From assembly GCA_016712525.1 (NCBI GenBank), contig JADJQX010000007.1:62001-126000 (forward strand): 64,000 bases of DNA. Direction: 5' to 3'. Source of the stretch: Myxococcales bacterium. Its GTDB lineage: Bacteria > Myxococcota_A > Polyangia > Polyangiales > Polyangiaceae. Position numbers and translations under genes: made by a program. Positions within the stretch are counted from its first letter, which is position 1; each line of letters begins with the position of its first letter. Positions 52,044 through 61,382 of this stretch are shown here, one piece after another. The notes beneath the pieces are model-generated. The model worked only from the letters and a program-made list of their open reading frames with translations. It had not been told where the DNA came from and did not search any database.

Positions 52044-53818
52044 TCAGGGAGCGCACGCGAACACGGCGTACCCACCGACGGGCTTGTTCACGTCGATCTT
52101 GGACGCGGAGCTCCACGCGACGGCGACGCGCGTGCCCGACGTGGCGATGGCGACCTTGCCGTCCTCGATCTTCGCGATCGACGGGATGCGGCTGTCGCGC
52201 AGGAACGAGACGACCCTCGGAGGATCGAACGGGGTCGGTTGCGTCGACACTCGGTCCAGCGCGGCCAGCGAGATCTCGCCTCGGCGCAGCACGGCCACGA
52301 ACGCTCGGTCGCCCGAGACCGTGATGTCTCCGGCCGTCGCCTCGCCGATGCCCTCGACCGCGATCGGCGTCGCGCTCGTCACGAGGCGGCTCCCGTCGAA
52401 CGCGTGCACGTCGACCGGCGCACCCTCGAACTCCGAAGGTGCGACCACCAACACACGCTTCCCGACGACGGCCATCGAGCCCCACTTGGCGTTGTTGGCG
52501 ACCACGACCGAGCTCGCCGAAGTGAGCTTCGTGAGGTCCGCGAGATCGTCGCTCGTCTTCAAGCGGAGGGCCGAGTCGGACGTCGGAGGAGGAGGCGCGC
52601 TCGCGTCGCGCGAGGCGTCGGCGCCGCCGTCGCTCGGGCCCGCGTCGACGGGCGGCGGTGGGGTGCCTCCGTTCGTGCCGACGGACAGGAACGCGATCGT
52701 CTTGTCGATGGCGACCCAGGCCGCCGTGGCCGTGCCTCCGAACTTGCCACGGCGCTCGGGCGCCTCGAGGTCCGCCCCGTTGACGCCCGCGACCTCGGCC
52801 TGCCCGTTCTGCACGTACGCGAGCACCGGGGTGGCGCCCGCGCGAGCCGCGAGGGCGCGGGACGGAGACAGGCGGAGCGCGACCCCTGACCTCCGGAGCG
52901 TCCGAAGCCCGTGATGATTCCGGTCGGGTCGGTCGGAAAAATGTCGACGCCGCCGATACCTCCGCACGCGGGGTGCGACACGATCGCCGTGCCGCCTCCG
53001 GCGCCGAGCACGAGCGCCGCGCCGTCGGTCATGGAGGGTGCCGCGTCGATGCAATAGTCGCGGAGGAGGCCGCCTGCGAGGCGAGGGCTCACGAGGGGAG
53101 GAAGCGCCCCTCCGCCGCCGTCGAGCGGGATGAGCGTGAGCCTCGCGCCGCCCTCGGTGTCGACCTCGCGGTACGCGATGAGGAACCCCGTCGAGGTGGG
53201 CACGATCGCCGGCGCGGACACGTACTCGCCGCTCGTCGACAAGAGGTTCCCGAGCGGGCCGGCGCCGATGAGCGCGAGGGAGCACCCCGCGCCGATGGTC
53301 TCGTTGTCGTTCGAGGGGACGCAGCGCCCCGCCGTGCACTTCGAGGTCGTGCCGCATGCTCCGGGCGTCTGCGCGACGGGATCCATCGTGATGCGGATCT
53401 CGCTCTCCGAGCCCACGTCGACCTCGGCGCACCCGCTCGCCAGCACGCCGCAATCGTCCCGGCGCGCGATCGCGGCGAACGCGTAGAGGCCTTTTTTCAG
53501 GCTGCCGATCGCGGGAGGCGCGGCGTTGTCCTTGCGGAAGGCCACGCGGGCCGCAGCGCCGTCGAGTGGAATGCCCGACGACAGGATCGGCTTGACGGCC
53601 TGGCAGTACCCCTCGGAGAAGGCGCCGATCTCGTACCAGGTGGCCTGGTCGGCGATGCCCTTGGCGATGTCGAGCTCGAACGAGACCTCCGAGCCCCCCT
53701 TGCACGAGAGCGCGACGGCCAGGGCGAACGCCACCCCGAGCGCCCGAGCTCGCCGCGGGGTCGGTCGTCCGCGACGATCGCCGGGCGCCAGATGACCCGC
53801 GTGCCTCGGCCCCGTCAT
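52044..53818 (-). CDS. Lipoprotein (single-base frameshift in a G run)
   Basis: Start ATG 53818, two bases after the stop of the upstream kinase gene. The signal ALGVAFALAVALSC ends in a lipobox. The first frame carries a beta-rich domain with cysteines (CGVLASGCAEVDVG, CGTTSKCTAGRCVPSND, GAGCSLALIGAGPLGN) to ITGFGRSGGQG. The continuation VALRLSPSRALAARAGATPVLAYVQNG.. lies in the next frame and ends at TGA 52044. One G is missing from the minus-strand run (plus cccc at 52883-52886). Restored length is about 590 residues with propeller-like strands. Function unknown. Confidence 0.82.
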
Positions 53819-53820
53819 GG

Positions 53821-56760
53821 TCACAGGCTTCCGCGAATCTCCACGGACTGGCCCGCCTTGATCGTGACCGAGCGCGTGTCTTTTTTGCCGCCAGCCGACC
53901 GAGAGACCGTGTGGTTTCCGGCCGCCACTTCTTTGCCGTACACGTTGCCGGTCCCGATGACCGCGCCGTCCAAGCGCACTTCTTCGCACTTGGGCATACA
54001 TACGACGGTCAGCGTGCCGGGGCCCGCCGCGGGCTTCGCGGTCCCGAGGGGAGTGGGCCCAGGACCCGGCACCGGGGTCGGGGAAGGCGCCGTCGGCTTC
54101 GTGGTCGCGACCGCGGTCGGGGCCTGCGTGGGAGCAGCGGTCGGGGCCTGCGTGGGAGCGGCGGTCGGGGCCTGCGTGGGAGCGGCCGTGGGGGCAGCCG
54201 TCGGGGCCTCGGTGGCGACGGGAGCCGTGTCGGGGGGCGGCGCGACGGTCGCGACCGTCGCCGCGACCGTCTCCACGACGGTGGGCGTTGGCTGCGGGAC
54301 GACGACGACGGAAGCCGCGGGCTCGGCCGACACCGACGCGCTGGGCGCGGGTTTCCCGTCGGCGGCCGTTCCCCTCGACATGACCATGAGCACGGCGGCG
54401 ACGATGGCGAGCACGACGGCGCAGGAGATCGCCGCGATGACCCACATCGGCGCCCTCTTGGGCTGCGCGCTCATCGAGACGCTGTTCACCCCGACCGCCG
54501 ACTGCGACAGGTTGAGGTCCCTCATCGCAGGCATCGTCGGGGCCATGCGAGAGGGATTTCCAGGTCCCATCATCGCGTTCGGGCCCTGGGCGCCCATGTC
54601 CATCCCCGGGTTGCCTTGCGGCTGGCCGAAGTCGAACGGGCTCGGAGCCTGAGGAGGTCCGAACGGCGAGCCCATCATCGGCTGCGCGCCGCCCATGTTC
54701 GGGCCGCCCATGTTTTGGCCCATGGGGTTCTGACCCATGTTTTGGCCCATGGGGTTCTGACCCATGTTTTGGCCCATGGGGTTCTGACCCATGTTTTGAC
54801 CCATGGGGTTTTGACCCATGGGGTTTTGACCCATGGGGTTTTGACCCATGCCCATCGCTCCCTGCGGCCCGCCGGCAGGTTGGAAGTCGAAGGGGTTCGT
54901 CGCCGTCGTGATGGGCGGCTGAGGCGCGGGCATCGGCACCTGCGGCTGCAGGGCGGTCGCCATGAAGGCAGGGTTGGCCGACGCTCCGAGGGCCATCGTC
55001 GAGCCCCCGAAGAGCGCCGTGCTCGGCGGAATGCCAGGCGCGCCCGCTCCGCCAGGGAGGGGCGGCGGGGGCTTCGTCGCCGGACCCTCCGCAGGTGCGC
55101 CCGGGGGAGCGAAGCCGCCCACGGACGTCGCCTTGGAGACGTTCGGTGCGCTCGGCGCCGCCGCGGGCATGCCGGCCGCGGGTAGGGGGGGGCTTGGGAA
55201 CGCTGGCCCCGAGGCCGCCGCGGCCGCGGCCGCGCCGCCGCCCATCTGCACGATGGTGGCGTCCTCTTGGTCTTCGAACGGGTCCTCGTCGAGCACGGGG
55301 ATCGACGGAGACGGTGGGCGCGGGGGTGAAGGCTGCGCAGCGGCGACCGGCCTCGGAGGAGCGGGAGCAGGCGCGGGCGCGGGATCGCGCGGCGCGACGG
55401 CCATCATGGTCGGTCCGTCCTCGCCGGGGCCGGACGCGGGGGCGTCGTCCACGTCGGCTTGGATGGTGGGACCGTCAGCGTCGGCGGGGTGGACGTCGTG
55501 CACGATTTGAGCTTGAGCGGGTGGCTTAGGCGCCATGGAAGGGCGGGGCGGCTGGGCGGCAGCCGAGGGTCGCGGCGGGCTAGGGGCTGGCGAGCTGTGC
55601 TGGGCGTGGCTGCTCCTGCCCGAGCCGATGTCGACCGGGCGCGGAGCCGCAGGTGCGCCAGCTGCCGGGAGCGGTTTCGCCGGCACGTTGCGGTTCTTGA
55701 CGTCGGAGCCCTCTTGGGACCGACCGATGGCTTTGGGGACGGCGTCGAGGGGAGGTGAGCCGTCGACGTTCACCGTCTGCGTGACCTCGGAGGCCCACTT
55801 GAGGTGCTCGTCACGCTTCTTCATGCGGTCTTGGAAGAGCGCGCCCACGTACTGCGCGACCTCGTCGCTGGCGATGAACAAACCGCGCCGCATGAGGAGC
55901 TGCTGGAGGCTGCGGGACAGCTCTTTCGCCGTCTTGAAGCGCTCGTTGCGGTCCTTCGCGAGGGCCTTCATCACGATCTTCTCGAGGTCGATCGGGTACC
56001 CGCGAATGAGCGCGCTCGGGCGCGGCACGTCGCACTCTTGCACCTTGGCGAGCGTGTCGAGGTCGCTGTCCATGCGGAAGAGGCGCCGCCCGGTCGTGAG
56101 CTCCCAGAGCACGACGCCGAGCGCGAACACGTCCGTGCGGCGGTCGAGCTGCTCGCCGTGGACCTGCTCGGGCGACATGTACGCGAGCTTGCCCTTGAGC
56201 GTTCCGGCCTTCGTGTGCGCAGCCCGCGAGCTGAACTTCGCGATGCCGAAGTCGAGCACCTTGGTGATGCCGTCGTAGGTGACGAAGAGGTTGTGCGGCG
56301 TCACGTCGCGGTGCACGAGGTTGAGCTGCTCGCCGTTCTTCCCGGTGAGGTCGTGCGCGGCGTGCAGGCCCTCGGCGGCGTCGGCGATCACGCGGCACGC
56401 GATCTCGGGGGGCATCGCCGTGCCCACCTCCTCGGTGCGCCGCATGATCTCGCGGAGCGGCTCGCCGTGGAGGTATTCCATGGCGATCCAGTAGGTGTCC
56501 TCGGTCTTGCCGAGGTCGAACACCTGCGCCACGTTCGGGTGCGAGATCCGCGCGGCGACCTGCGCTTCGTCCAAGAACATCTGGATGAAGGAGTCGTCCT
56601 CGATGAGGTGCGAGTGGATCTTCTTGATGGCGGCCCATCGCTGGAAACCGCCCGGGCCGTCCATGCGCGCGAGGTGCACGCTGGCCATGCCGCCGATGCC
56701 GATCTCGTCGACGACGCGGTAGCGCCCGAGGAAGTACGTGCCGCCCTCGCTGCCGCTCAT
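53821..56760 (-). CDS. Serine/threonine protein kinase with PEGA-type C-terminus
   Basis: 979 residues from ATG 56760 (MSGSEGGTYFLGRYRVVDEIG); an upstream ATG at 56835 would add 25 residues. The kinase domain at about 13-285 has Gly loop GIGGMASV, Lys in WAAIKKIH, HRDVTPHN, DFGIAKF and AYMSPEQV. A long Pro/Ala-rich region includes Met-Gly-Gln-Asn(-Pro) repeats at about 635-687. One TM lies at about 772-795 and the last 65 residues (LTVVCMPKCEEVRLDGAVIG..AGNHTV) form a PEGA-like beta domain. It signals across the inner membrane. It is coupled to the downstream lipoprotein gene. Confidence 0.93.
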   Translation of the reverse strand: MSGSEGGTYFLGRYRVVDEIGIGGMASVHLARMDGPGGFQRWAAIKKIHSHLIEDDSFIQMFLDEAQVAARISHPNVAQVFDLGKTEDTYWIAMEYLHGEPLREIMRRTEEVGTAMPPEIACRVIADAAEGLHAAHDLTGKNGEQLNLVHRDVTPHNLFVTYDGITKVLDFGIAKFSSRAAHTKAGTLKGKLAYMSPEQVHGEQLDRRTDVFALGVVLWELTTGRRLFRMDSDLDTLAKVQECDVPRPSALIRGYPIDLEKIVMKALAKDRNERFKTAKELSRSLQQLLMRRGLFIASDEVAQYVGALFQDRMKKRDEHLKWASEVTQTVNVDGSPPLDAVPKAIGRSQEGSDVKNRNVPAKPLPAAGAPAAPRPVDIGSGRSSHAQHSSPAPSPPRPSAAAQPPRPSMAPKPPAQAQIVHDVHPADADGPTIQADVDDAPASGPGEDGPTMMAVAPRDPAPAPAPAPPRPVAAAQPSPPRPPSPSIPVLDEDPFEDQEDATIVQMGGGAAAAAAASGPAFPSPPLPAAGMPAAAPSAPNVSKATSVGGFAPPGAPAEGPATKPPPPLPGGAGAPGIPPSTALFGGSTMALGASANPAFMATALQPQVPMPAPQPPITTATNPFDFQPAGGPQGAMGMGQNPMGQNPMGQNPMGQNMGQNPMGQNMGQNPMGQNMGQNPMGQNMGGPNMGGAQPMMGSPFGPPQAPSPFDFGQPQGNPGMDMGAQGPNAMMGPGNPSRMAPTMPAMRDLNLSQSAVGVNSVSMSAQPKRAPMWVIAAISCAVVLAIVAAVLMVMSRGTAADGKPAPSASVSAEPAASVVVVPQPTPTVVETVAATVATVAPPPDTAPVATEAPTAAPTAAPTQAPTAAPTQAPTAAPTQAPTAVATTKPTAPSPTPVPGPGPTPLGTAKPAAGPGTLTVVCMPKCEEVRLDGAVIGTGNVYGKEVAAGNHTVSRSAGGKKDTRSVTIKAGQSVEIRGSL
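54117..54188. repeat. Short tandem repeat in the kinase gene, 24-bp unit
   Basis: Three copies of a 24-bp unit (gtcggggcctgcgtgggagc..) encoding Ala-Pro-Thr-x-Ala-Pro-Thr-Gln in the extracytoplasmic linker. In frame, so length changes would be tolerated. Confidence 0.7.
54711..54850. repeat. Tandem repeat in the kinase gene, mostly 27-bp units
   Basis: Repeats of cccatgttttggcccatgg followed by ggttctga, encoding Met-Gly-Gln-Asn-Pro-Met-Gly-Gln-Asn. About three 27-bp units plus shorter 15-bp variants, all in frame. A likely site of slipped-strand length variation. Confidence 0.75.
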
Positions 56761-56866
56761 CGCCTGGCCCCCATGCGAAGCGCTCGCGCCGCTCCGCGCG
56801 AAAGAGTCTTGGCGTTGTGCACGGTCTTGAGCCACGGAGTTCTCCTCGAGAGCTTAGCAGGCGACT

Positions 56867-57790
56867 TCATCGCGCACGCACGGAAACTGCACCCACGGTG
56901 ACGTCGTCGCCAGGGCGGGTCAGGATGAAGACCGTGGCACCTGCGCCGGCGAGGAGCGCTCCTCCCACAATGTAGGTCCAGGGGGAGCTGAAGAACCCGC
57001 CGCCCTCCTTTTTCTGGGGCGCGGGCTTGGCCGGCGTGCCCTCGGGGCCTTTGGCGACGACCACGGGTTTGGTCCCCGTGACCTCGACGCGGCTCTCGGC
57101 CGACGCGAGGCGGTTGTCGTGGCTGTCGAGCGCGTCGACCCGCACGACGAGCGTGCCACCGGGAACGACGGATTCGGCGGGGACCTCGAACTCCACCACG
57201 GGGGCCGGCTTCGCGGAGAGGTAAAGCTCCTTTCCCGACCCGTCTTTGGTGGAGAGGCCGAGGCGCGTGAGCACCCGCGAGTGGGTATCGTCGATCTTGG
57301 CGCGCACGCGGAAGGCCTTTCCGCCCTTCACGCTCGAAGGCGCCGAGAGGCCGAGGACGAGCGTGCCGACCGCGGACATCTCTTTTTTCGCGATGGTGGC
57401 GAGGGTCTCGGCCTTCGGTCCACCTTCGCTCGGCACCGAGAAGGCGTTGTCGATGACGGCCGCCGCCTTGTACGCGGCGAGCGCCTGCTCCTTGCGGCCG
57501 AGGAGCAACCTGGCCGTACCGAGCCGCACGTAGGCCTCGAGCACCTCGTCCGGGGCGAGGCCTCCCTTGGCGATCGCCTCGCGGTAGAACACCTCGGCTC
57601 CCCCCATATCCCCGGCGGACCATGCCGCTTTTCCCTTCTTTTCGGCGGGGACGCCGGCGGGCTTCGGGGGCTCCGAGACCGTGGGGGCGTCGGCCGTGGG
57701 GGGGCTGTCTCCGTCGGCCCACGCGGGTGCGGCCGCCGCCAAGAAGCCGACGGCGCAGGCGATTCCGACGACTCTGCGGGCCACGTGCAC
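56867..57790 (-). CDS. TPR-containing membrane-anchored envelope protein
   Basis: 307 residues from GTG 57790. Signal MHVARRVVGIACAVGFLAAAAPAWA. One TPR-like helical part at about 50-120 (AGDMGGAEVFYREAIAKGGLAPDEVLEAYVRLGTARLLLGRKEQALAAYKAAA), a beta-sandwich-like domain at about 140-245 (VLGLSAPSSVKGGKAFRVRAKIDD..VVPGGTLVVRVDALDSHDN), then a C-terminal membrane segment (WTYIVGGALLAGAGATVFIL). It lies 106 bases before the Ser/Thr kinase gene on the same strand and may be its partner in the envelope. Function unknown. Confidence 0.75.
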   Translation of the reverse strand: MHVARRVVGIACAVGFLAAAAPAWADGDSPPTADAPTVSEPPKPAGVPAEKKGKAAWSAGDMGGAEVFYREAIAKGGLAPDEVLEAYVRLGTARLLLGRKEQALAAYKAAAVIDNAFSVPSEGGPKAETLATIAKKEMSAVGTLVLGLSAPSSVKGGKAFRVRAKIDDTHSRVLTRLGLSTKDGSGKELYLSAKPAPVVEFEVPAESVVPGGTLVVRVDALDSHDNRLASAESRVEVTGTKPVVVAKGPEGTPAKPAPQKKEGGGFFSSPWTYIVGGALLAGAGATVFILTRPGDDVTVGAVSVRAR

Positions 57791-57836
57791 GCCCTAACGG
57801 TATCGGCCTCACCCTCGCTTCGCAAGGTTCAGGAGG

Positions 57837-57869
57837 CGGGGACCTCCGCTCGGCCCGGGCAGGTCCCCG
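57837..57869 (-). terminator. Hairpin downstream of the mnmA-lipoprotein genes
   Basis: cggggacct (57837-57845) and aggtccccg (57861-57869), a perfect 9-bp stem with a 15-base loop, 47 bases after the lipoprotein stop and upstream of the TPR gene start. No T-tract. Possible terminator or attenuator. Confidence 0.4.
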
Positions 57870-57915
57870 ACCTCGACCCACCACGAGGACCTCGCGGCTC
57901 CTCGCGAGGGGCACG

Positions 57916-58671
57916 TCACGGGAAGGGCTGGGACGGGCGCGACCTTCGGAAGAGGAAGTCGAACGTACCGCGCAGGTGGCCCCGGCATCGCGGGGGGGCG
58001 AGGGTCGCCCCGTTCACCTCGCGCGGGTCGGCGAGGTAGATGTCGAAGCAGCCCCGGGTGCGCCTCGGCTCGGAGTCGAGCGTCGCCGTGTCGCCCGCGA
58101 AGATCGAGTGGAAGACGATGCGGCTCTTCCCGTCGCCGCGCGGGTCGGTGGAGAACGGCGGGGTTTCGCACGCCGGATCGATCGTCGCGCCCTCGGGGCG
58201 GGTCACGTCGCACGCGGCGCCGGCCCCGTCGAACGACACCTCCCTCACGGCGTGCAGGGTGACGGGCTGCGTCTTGCAAGTGCGCAAAAGGTATAGGGAA
58301 AGGTGAACGTTGCCCGGGTCGTCGGTCGGGGAGATGGGCACGCCGGGTGCGGTCACCTCGGGGGGGAGGGTGACCACGAGCGGGCGATCGAGGGAGGACT
58401 TCACCTTCTCGATGTCCTCGACCACCATCAAGGCGCCGTCGCTGTAGGCCTGGTTGTCGCTGCTCTGCTGGATGCGGAACATGACCTGCGACCGGTAGGC
58501 GATGGTGCCGAAGAAGTCGGGAGCGAGGTCGAAGGGGCCCGTGAGGCAGGGCGGGGAATCGAGTGAGCCGTAGAGCGAGCCCTCGCCCTCGGGGCTCGTG
58601 CAGGCGGGGACGAGCGCCACCCCGAGCGCCAGAGCGAGAGACGCGAGAATCGGTGTGCGCCTCGAGGTCAT
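57916..58671 (-). CDS. Lipoprotein
   Basis: 251 residues, signal MTSRRTPILASLALALGVALVPAC with lipobox Cys24. The mature chain is mixed and beta-rich with scattered cysteines (PPCLTGPF, RTCKTQPV, AACDVTRP, ACETPPF, GCFDIYL, RCRGHLRG), probably paired. No domain is recognised. Its ATG overlaps the mnmA stop by 4 bases (ATGA 58668-58671), so it is translated with mnmA although nothing links the functions. Confidence 0.75.
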   Translation of the reverse strand: MTSRRTPILASLALALGVALVPACTSPEGEGSLYGSLDSPPCLTGPFDLAPDFFGTIAYRSQVMFRIQQSSDNQAYSDGALMVVEDIEKVKSSLDRPLVVTLPPEVTAPGVPISPTDDPGNVHLSLYLLRTCKTQPVTLHAVREVSFDGAGAACDVTRPEGATIDPACETPPFSTDPRGDGKSRIVFHSIFAGDTATLDSEPRRTRGCFDIYLADPREVNGATLAPPRCRGHLRGTFDFLFRRSRPSQPFP

Positions 58672-59789
58672 GGGGCGACCTCGGCGCCGACGCGCACGAT
58701 GCGGCCGCCCCCGAGGACGGCGTCACCCTCGTAGAAGACGGCGATTTGCCCACGAACGGCCGCTCTCACGGGCTCGTCGAGCACGACACGTGCGCGGCGT
58801 TCTCCCGGCGGGCCGAGCGGGAGCACGTGCCCGAAGGCGCCTTCGTGGCGGTAGCGAATCCGCACGCGCGCCCGGGAAGGGAGCGTCGCGCCCTCGGCGA
58901 GGTGGACGTCCTCGAGGTCGACCTCACGCGCGAGCAGGTCGCCCGCGTCCCCGAGGGTCACCGTCCCGGTCGACGGATCGATGCGCGACACGAAGGCGGG
59001 TTTGCCCACGGCCACCCCGAGGCCGCGCCGCTGCCCCACCGTGTACCTGTGCACACCTTCGTGCCGACCGACCACCCGGCCGTCGGCGTCGACGATGGGG
59101 CCGGGGCGGATGCGAGCCTTGTCGGCGCGCTCTTCGACGAGCCCCACGTAGGCGTGATCGCCCTGGCCGACGAAGCAGAGCTCTTGGCTCTCGCCCTTCG
59201 TGGCGCCGGGCAGGTCGCGCGCGACGGCCTCGGCGCGCACCTCGGGCTTGTGGCTCTCGCCCAGAGGAAAGAGCATCTTTTCGACGAGCGAGTGGGGCGT
59301 TGCGTAGAGGAAGTAGCTCTGGTCTTTGCGCGCGTCCTTGGCTTCGAGGATGCGGGCGTGCCCTTGGGCCGAGCGGCCCGCCCTCGCGTAGTGTCCGGTG
59401 GCGATGCGCGTCGCGCCGAGACGACGGGCGATGCCCTCGAGCTCGCCCAGCTTGACGGTGCGGTTGCACGCCGTGCACGGGCTCGGCGTCTCGCCCTCGA
59501 GGTAGGCTTCGACGAAGGGGTCGACGACGCGCAGACGAAAGAGCTCGCGCCGGTCGAACGTGTAGTGCGGGAACCCGAGCGCGTCGGCGGTGCGGCGCGC
59601 GTCGTACTGGTCCTCGGGGGCGCAGCACCGGCCGTGGCCCCCCTTTTCGTCGGGGGAGTCGGGGTAGTCCCACAAATGAAGTGTGACACCCACCACGTCG
59701 TACCCCTGGTCGACGAGGCGCGCCGCGGCGACGCCGGAGTCGACTCCGCCGCTCATGGCCACGATCACCCGCTCGCGCTCACCGGCCAT
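58668..59789 (-). CDS. mnmA: tRNA-specific 2-thiouridylase MnmA
   Basis: 373 residues. The PP-loop SGGVDS is near 13-18 (VIVAMSGGVDSGVAAARL), with catalytic cysteines in PSPCTACNRTVKLG and QELCFVGQGD, the HYARAGR segment and the C-terminal barrel (HEGAFGHVLPLGPPGERRARVV). It thiolates uridine-34 of Lys/Glu/Gln tRNAs using ATP and a sulfur relay. Start ATG 59789; the sigma factor gene lies 81 bases upstream on the same strand. Confidence 0.95.
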   Translation of the reverse strand: MAGERERVIVAMSGGVDSGVAAARLVDQGYDVVGVTLHLWDYPDSPDEKGGHGRCCAPEDQYDARRTADALGFPHYTFDRRELFRLRVVDPFVEAYLEGETPSPCTACNRTVKLGELEGIARRLGATRIATGHYARAGRSAQGHARILEAKDARKDQSYFLYATPHSLVEKMLFPLGESHKPEVRAEAVARDLPGATKGESQELCFVGQGDHAYVGLVEERADKARIRPGPIVDADGRVVGRHEGVHRYTVGQRRGLGVAVGKPAFVSRIDPSTGTVTLGDAGDLLAREVDLEDVHLAEGATLPSRARVRIRYRHEGAFGHVLPLGPPGERRARVVLDEPVRAAVRGQIAVFYEGDAVLGGGRIVRVGAEVAP

Positions 59790-59870
59790 CGAAGGTCGAA
59801 GCCTCCCCGCGAGCCCGCGCGCGTGACGCCAGGGTCCAGGCCCAGGACGCGAGCCCGCTCCCCGCGACGT

Positions 59871-60599
59871 TCACGGGCCGGCTCCGACTGGGCGTCGATC
59901 GAGGCGCTTCGCCAGGTCGCCGACGACCCTCGCGAGCACCCTGCAGACCCACGATTTGTGCAAGCCGAGGCGTGCCCCGATCTCCTCGAGGGTGAGGTCC
60001 TCGAAGTAGTGGAGCCGCACGATCTCGCGCTCGGTCTCCGGGCGCTCGGCGAGGGCGTCCTCGATTTTTCCGAGGAGGAGCTTCTGTTCGAGCGCGGCCG
60101 CGGGGTCCCGTTCCTCCGGGACGTGCTCGAGGTCGTCGGTGCCGCCGGTCCTCAGCATGCTCATCGCCATGGCGGTCGCGCACGCGGAGAGGCGTTCGGC
60201 GAGGGCGCGGTCGGCGTCCTCGGGGGAGAGCGGGGCCTTTCGCGCGCCATCCTCTTCGGCGGCCGCGAGGGTGATCTCTTGTGCTTTTTCGTAGGCGCGG
60301 ACGCGGCTCATGCCGGCGCGCGACAGGTTGCCGGCGCGCCTCACGTGGTCGAGCATCGCTCCGCGCACGCGGTGGCTCGCGTAGGCTCGGAACGGCACCC
60401 CTGCGGTCGGATCGAAGGCGCGCGCCGCGAGGAGGAGACCCATGCGGCCCGCGCCGACGAGATCGTCGAAGTCCGCGCGAGGCGTGAGCCGTTTCGTCGA
60501 GCGCGCGAGCTTCTCGACGAGGTCGAGGTTCTCCGTGACCCGCGCGGAGACGGCGGGGTCGTTCGGAGACGGGGCGTTCGGCGGGCCTTCGGCGCTCAC
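59871..60599 (-). CDS. FliA/WhiG-type sigma factor
   Basis: 242 residues from GTG 60599. Region 2 at about 25-95 (VEKLARSTKRLTPRADFDDLVGAGRMGLLLAARAFDPTAGVPFRAYASHRVRGAMLDHVRR), region 3, and region 4 at about 180-235 (LAERPETEREIVRLHYFEDLTLEEIGARLGLHKSWVCRVL). This is the sigma-28-like group used for motility or development genes. The cognate anti-sigma factor is not visible. It is divergent from the Cys-motif gene at 60750. Confidence 0.9.
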   Translation of the reverse strand: MSAEGPPNAPSPNDPAVSARVTENLDLVEKLARSTKRLTPRADFDDLVGAGRMGLLLAARAFDPTAGVPFRAYASHRVRGAMLDHVRRAGNLSRAGMSRVRAYEKAQEITLAAAEEDGARKAPLSPEDADRALAERLSACATAMAMSMLRTGGTDDLEHVPEERDPAAALEQKLLLGKIEDALAERPETEREIVRLHYFEDLTLEEIGARLGLHKSWVCRVLARVVGDLAKRLDRRPVGAGP

Positions 60600-60749
60600 G
60601 GGTCCGCTTTAGCTTACCGCGCTTCGTGCCGCGGCGGACAGGATAAGGCGATGCGCCGGGCTCCGTTTGGTGCTAGCACCCCGGCCTCATGCACGGCCCA
60701 GCCGAGGTCACGGCGAAACTCGCACCCCGCGTTCGCGCGAGAGGCGCCC

Positions 60750-61382
60750 GTGGATAGGCCCGACCTCGAGGGCCGCTGCGGTTCGTGCGCGCGGTTCGTG
60801 CGCGTGATCGAGGACATCGACGCCTCGGGCGAGGTGAAGCGCCACGGCGAGTGCCTGCTCGCGATTTGGCCCGCCCCCCTCTACGAGACGTCGACGTGCT
60901 CCAAGTACGTCAAAAAAGGCACCTTCACGCTCGCGCCCAAGAAGCCCGAGCGCACGCCACGCGCGTCGCGAGGCGACCGCACGAAGACCCACGACCGCCC
61001 CGAGGTGGTGATTCCGGAGGAGTTGCTCGACATGGACGCCGATGAGTTTCGCAAGGTTCTTCGCCAGGTCATCCACGAGGAGCTGGTGGTCGCCCCCGTC
61101 GACCTGGGCGGACGGTGGCAAGGCGGCGAGCTCGTGCTCGTCCCGGGCAACAAAGAGACGGCCGAGAAGCGCGTCCCCCTCGAGACGTTCTTCCACAAAA
61201 TCGTGATGATCCGGGACAGGCTGCGGGTGCTGGAGCAAAAGGTGAACGGCACCGCCAAGCTCACCGACGAAGAAAAAGTGCAGCTCCAGCAGTACATCAC
61301 GCAGTGCTACGGAACACTCACGACCTTCAACGTGCTCTTCGCCGACAAGAACGATGGTTTCGTCGGGCAAAAAACGGACTGA
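60750..61382 (+). CDS. Hypothetical protein with an N-terminal Cys motif and helical middle
   Basis: 210 residues from GTG 60750. The N-terminus holds CGSCARFVR..HGECLLAIWP..STCSKYV, a C-x-x-C / C / C set likely to bind zinc or an Fe-S cluster. The middle is charged and ends in a coiled-coil-like FHKIVMIRDRLRVLEQKVNGTAKLTDEEKVQLQQYITQCYGTLTTF. No signal peptide. It overlaps the next gene by 29 bases. Family not recognised beyond a myxobacterial conserved type. Confidence 0.72.
   Translation: MDRPDLEGRCGSCARFVRVIEDIDASGEVKRHGECLLAIWPAPLYETSTCSKYVKKGTFTLAPKKPERTPRASRGDRTKTHDRPEVVIPEELLDMDADEFRKVLRQVIHEELVVAPVDLGGRWQGGELVLVPGNKETAEKRVPLETFFHKIVMIRDRLRVLEQKVNGTAKLTDEEKVQLQQYITQCYGTLTTFNVLFADKNDGFVGQKTD

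Noticed and set aside
54711..54850. CRISPR-like spacing of repeats
   Set aside because: Repeats are directly abutting and in frame in a kinase gene, with no unique spacers and no cas genes.
58563..60749. Plus-strand open frame running through mnmA and the sigma factor in antisense
   Set aside because: Only the part from GTG 60750 has a sensible protein; the rest mirrors mnmA and the FliA-like sigma factor on the other strand.
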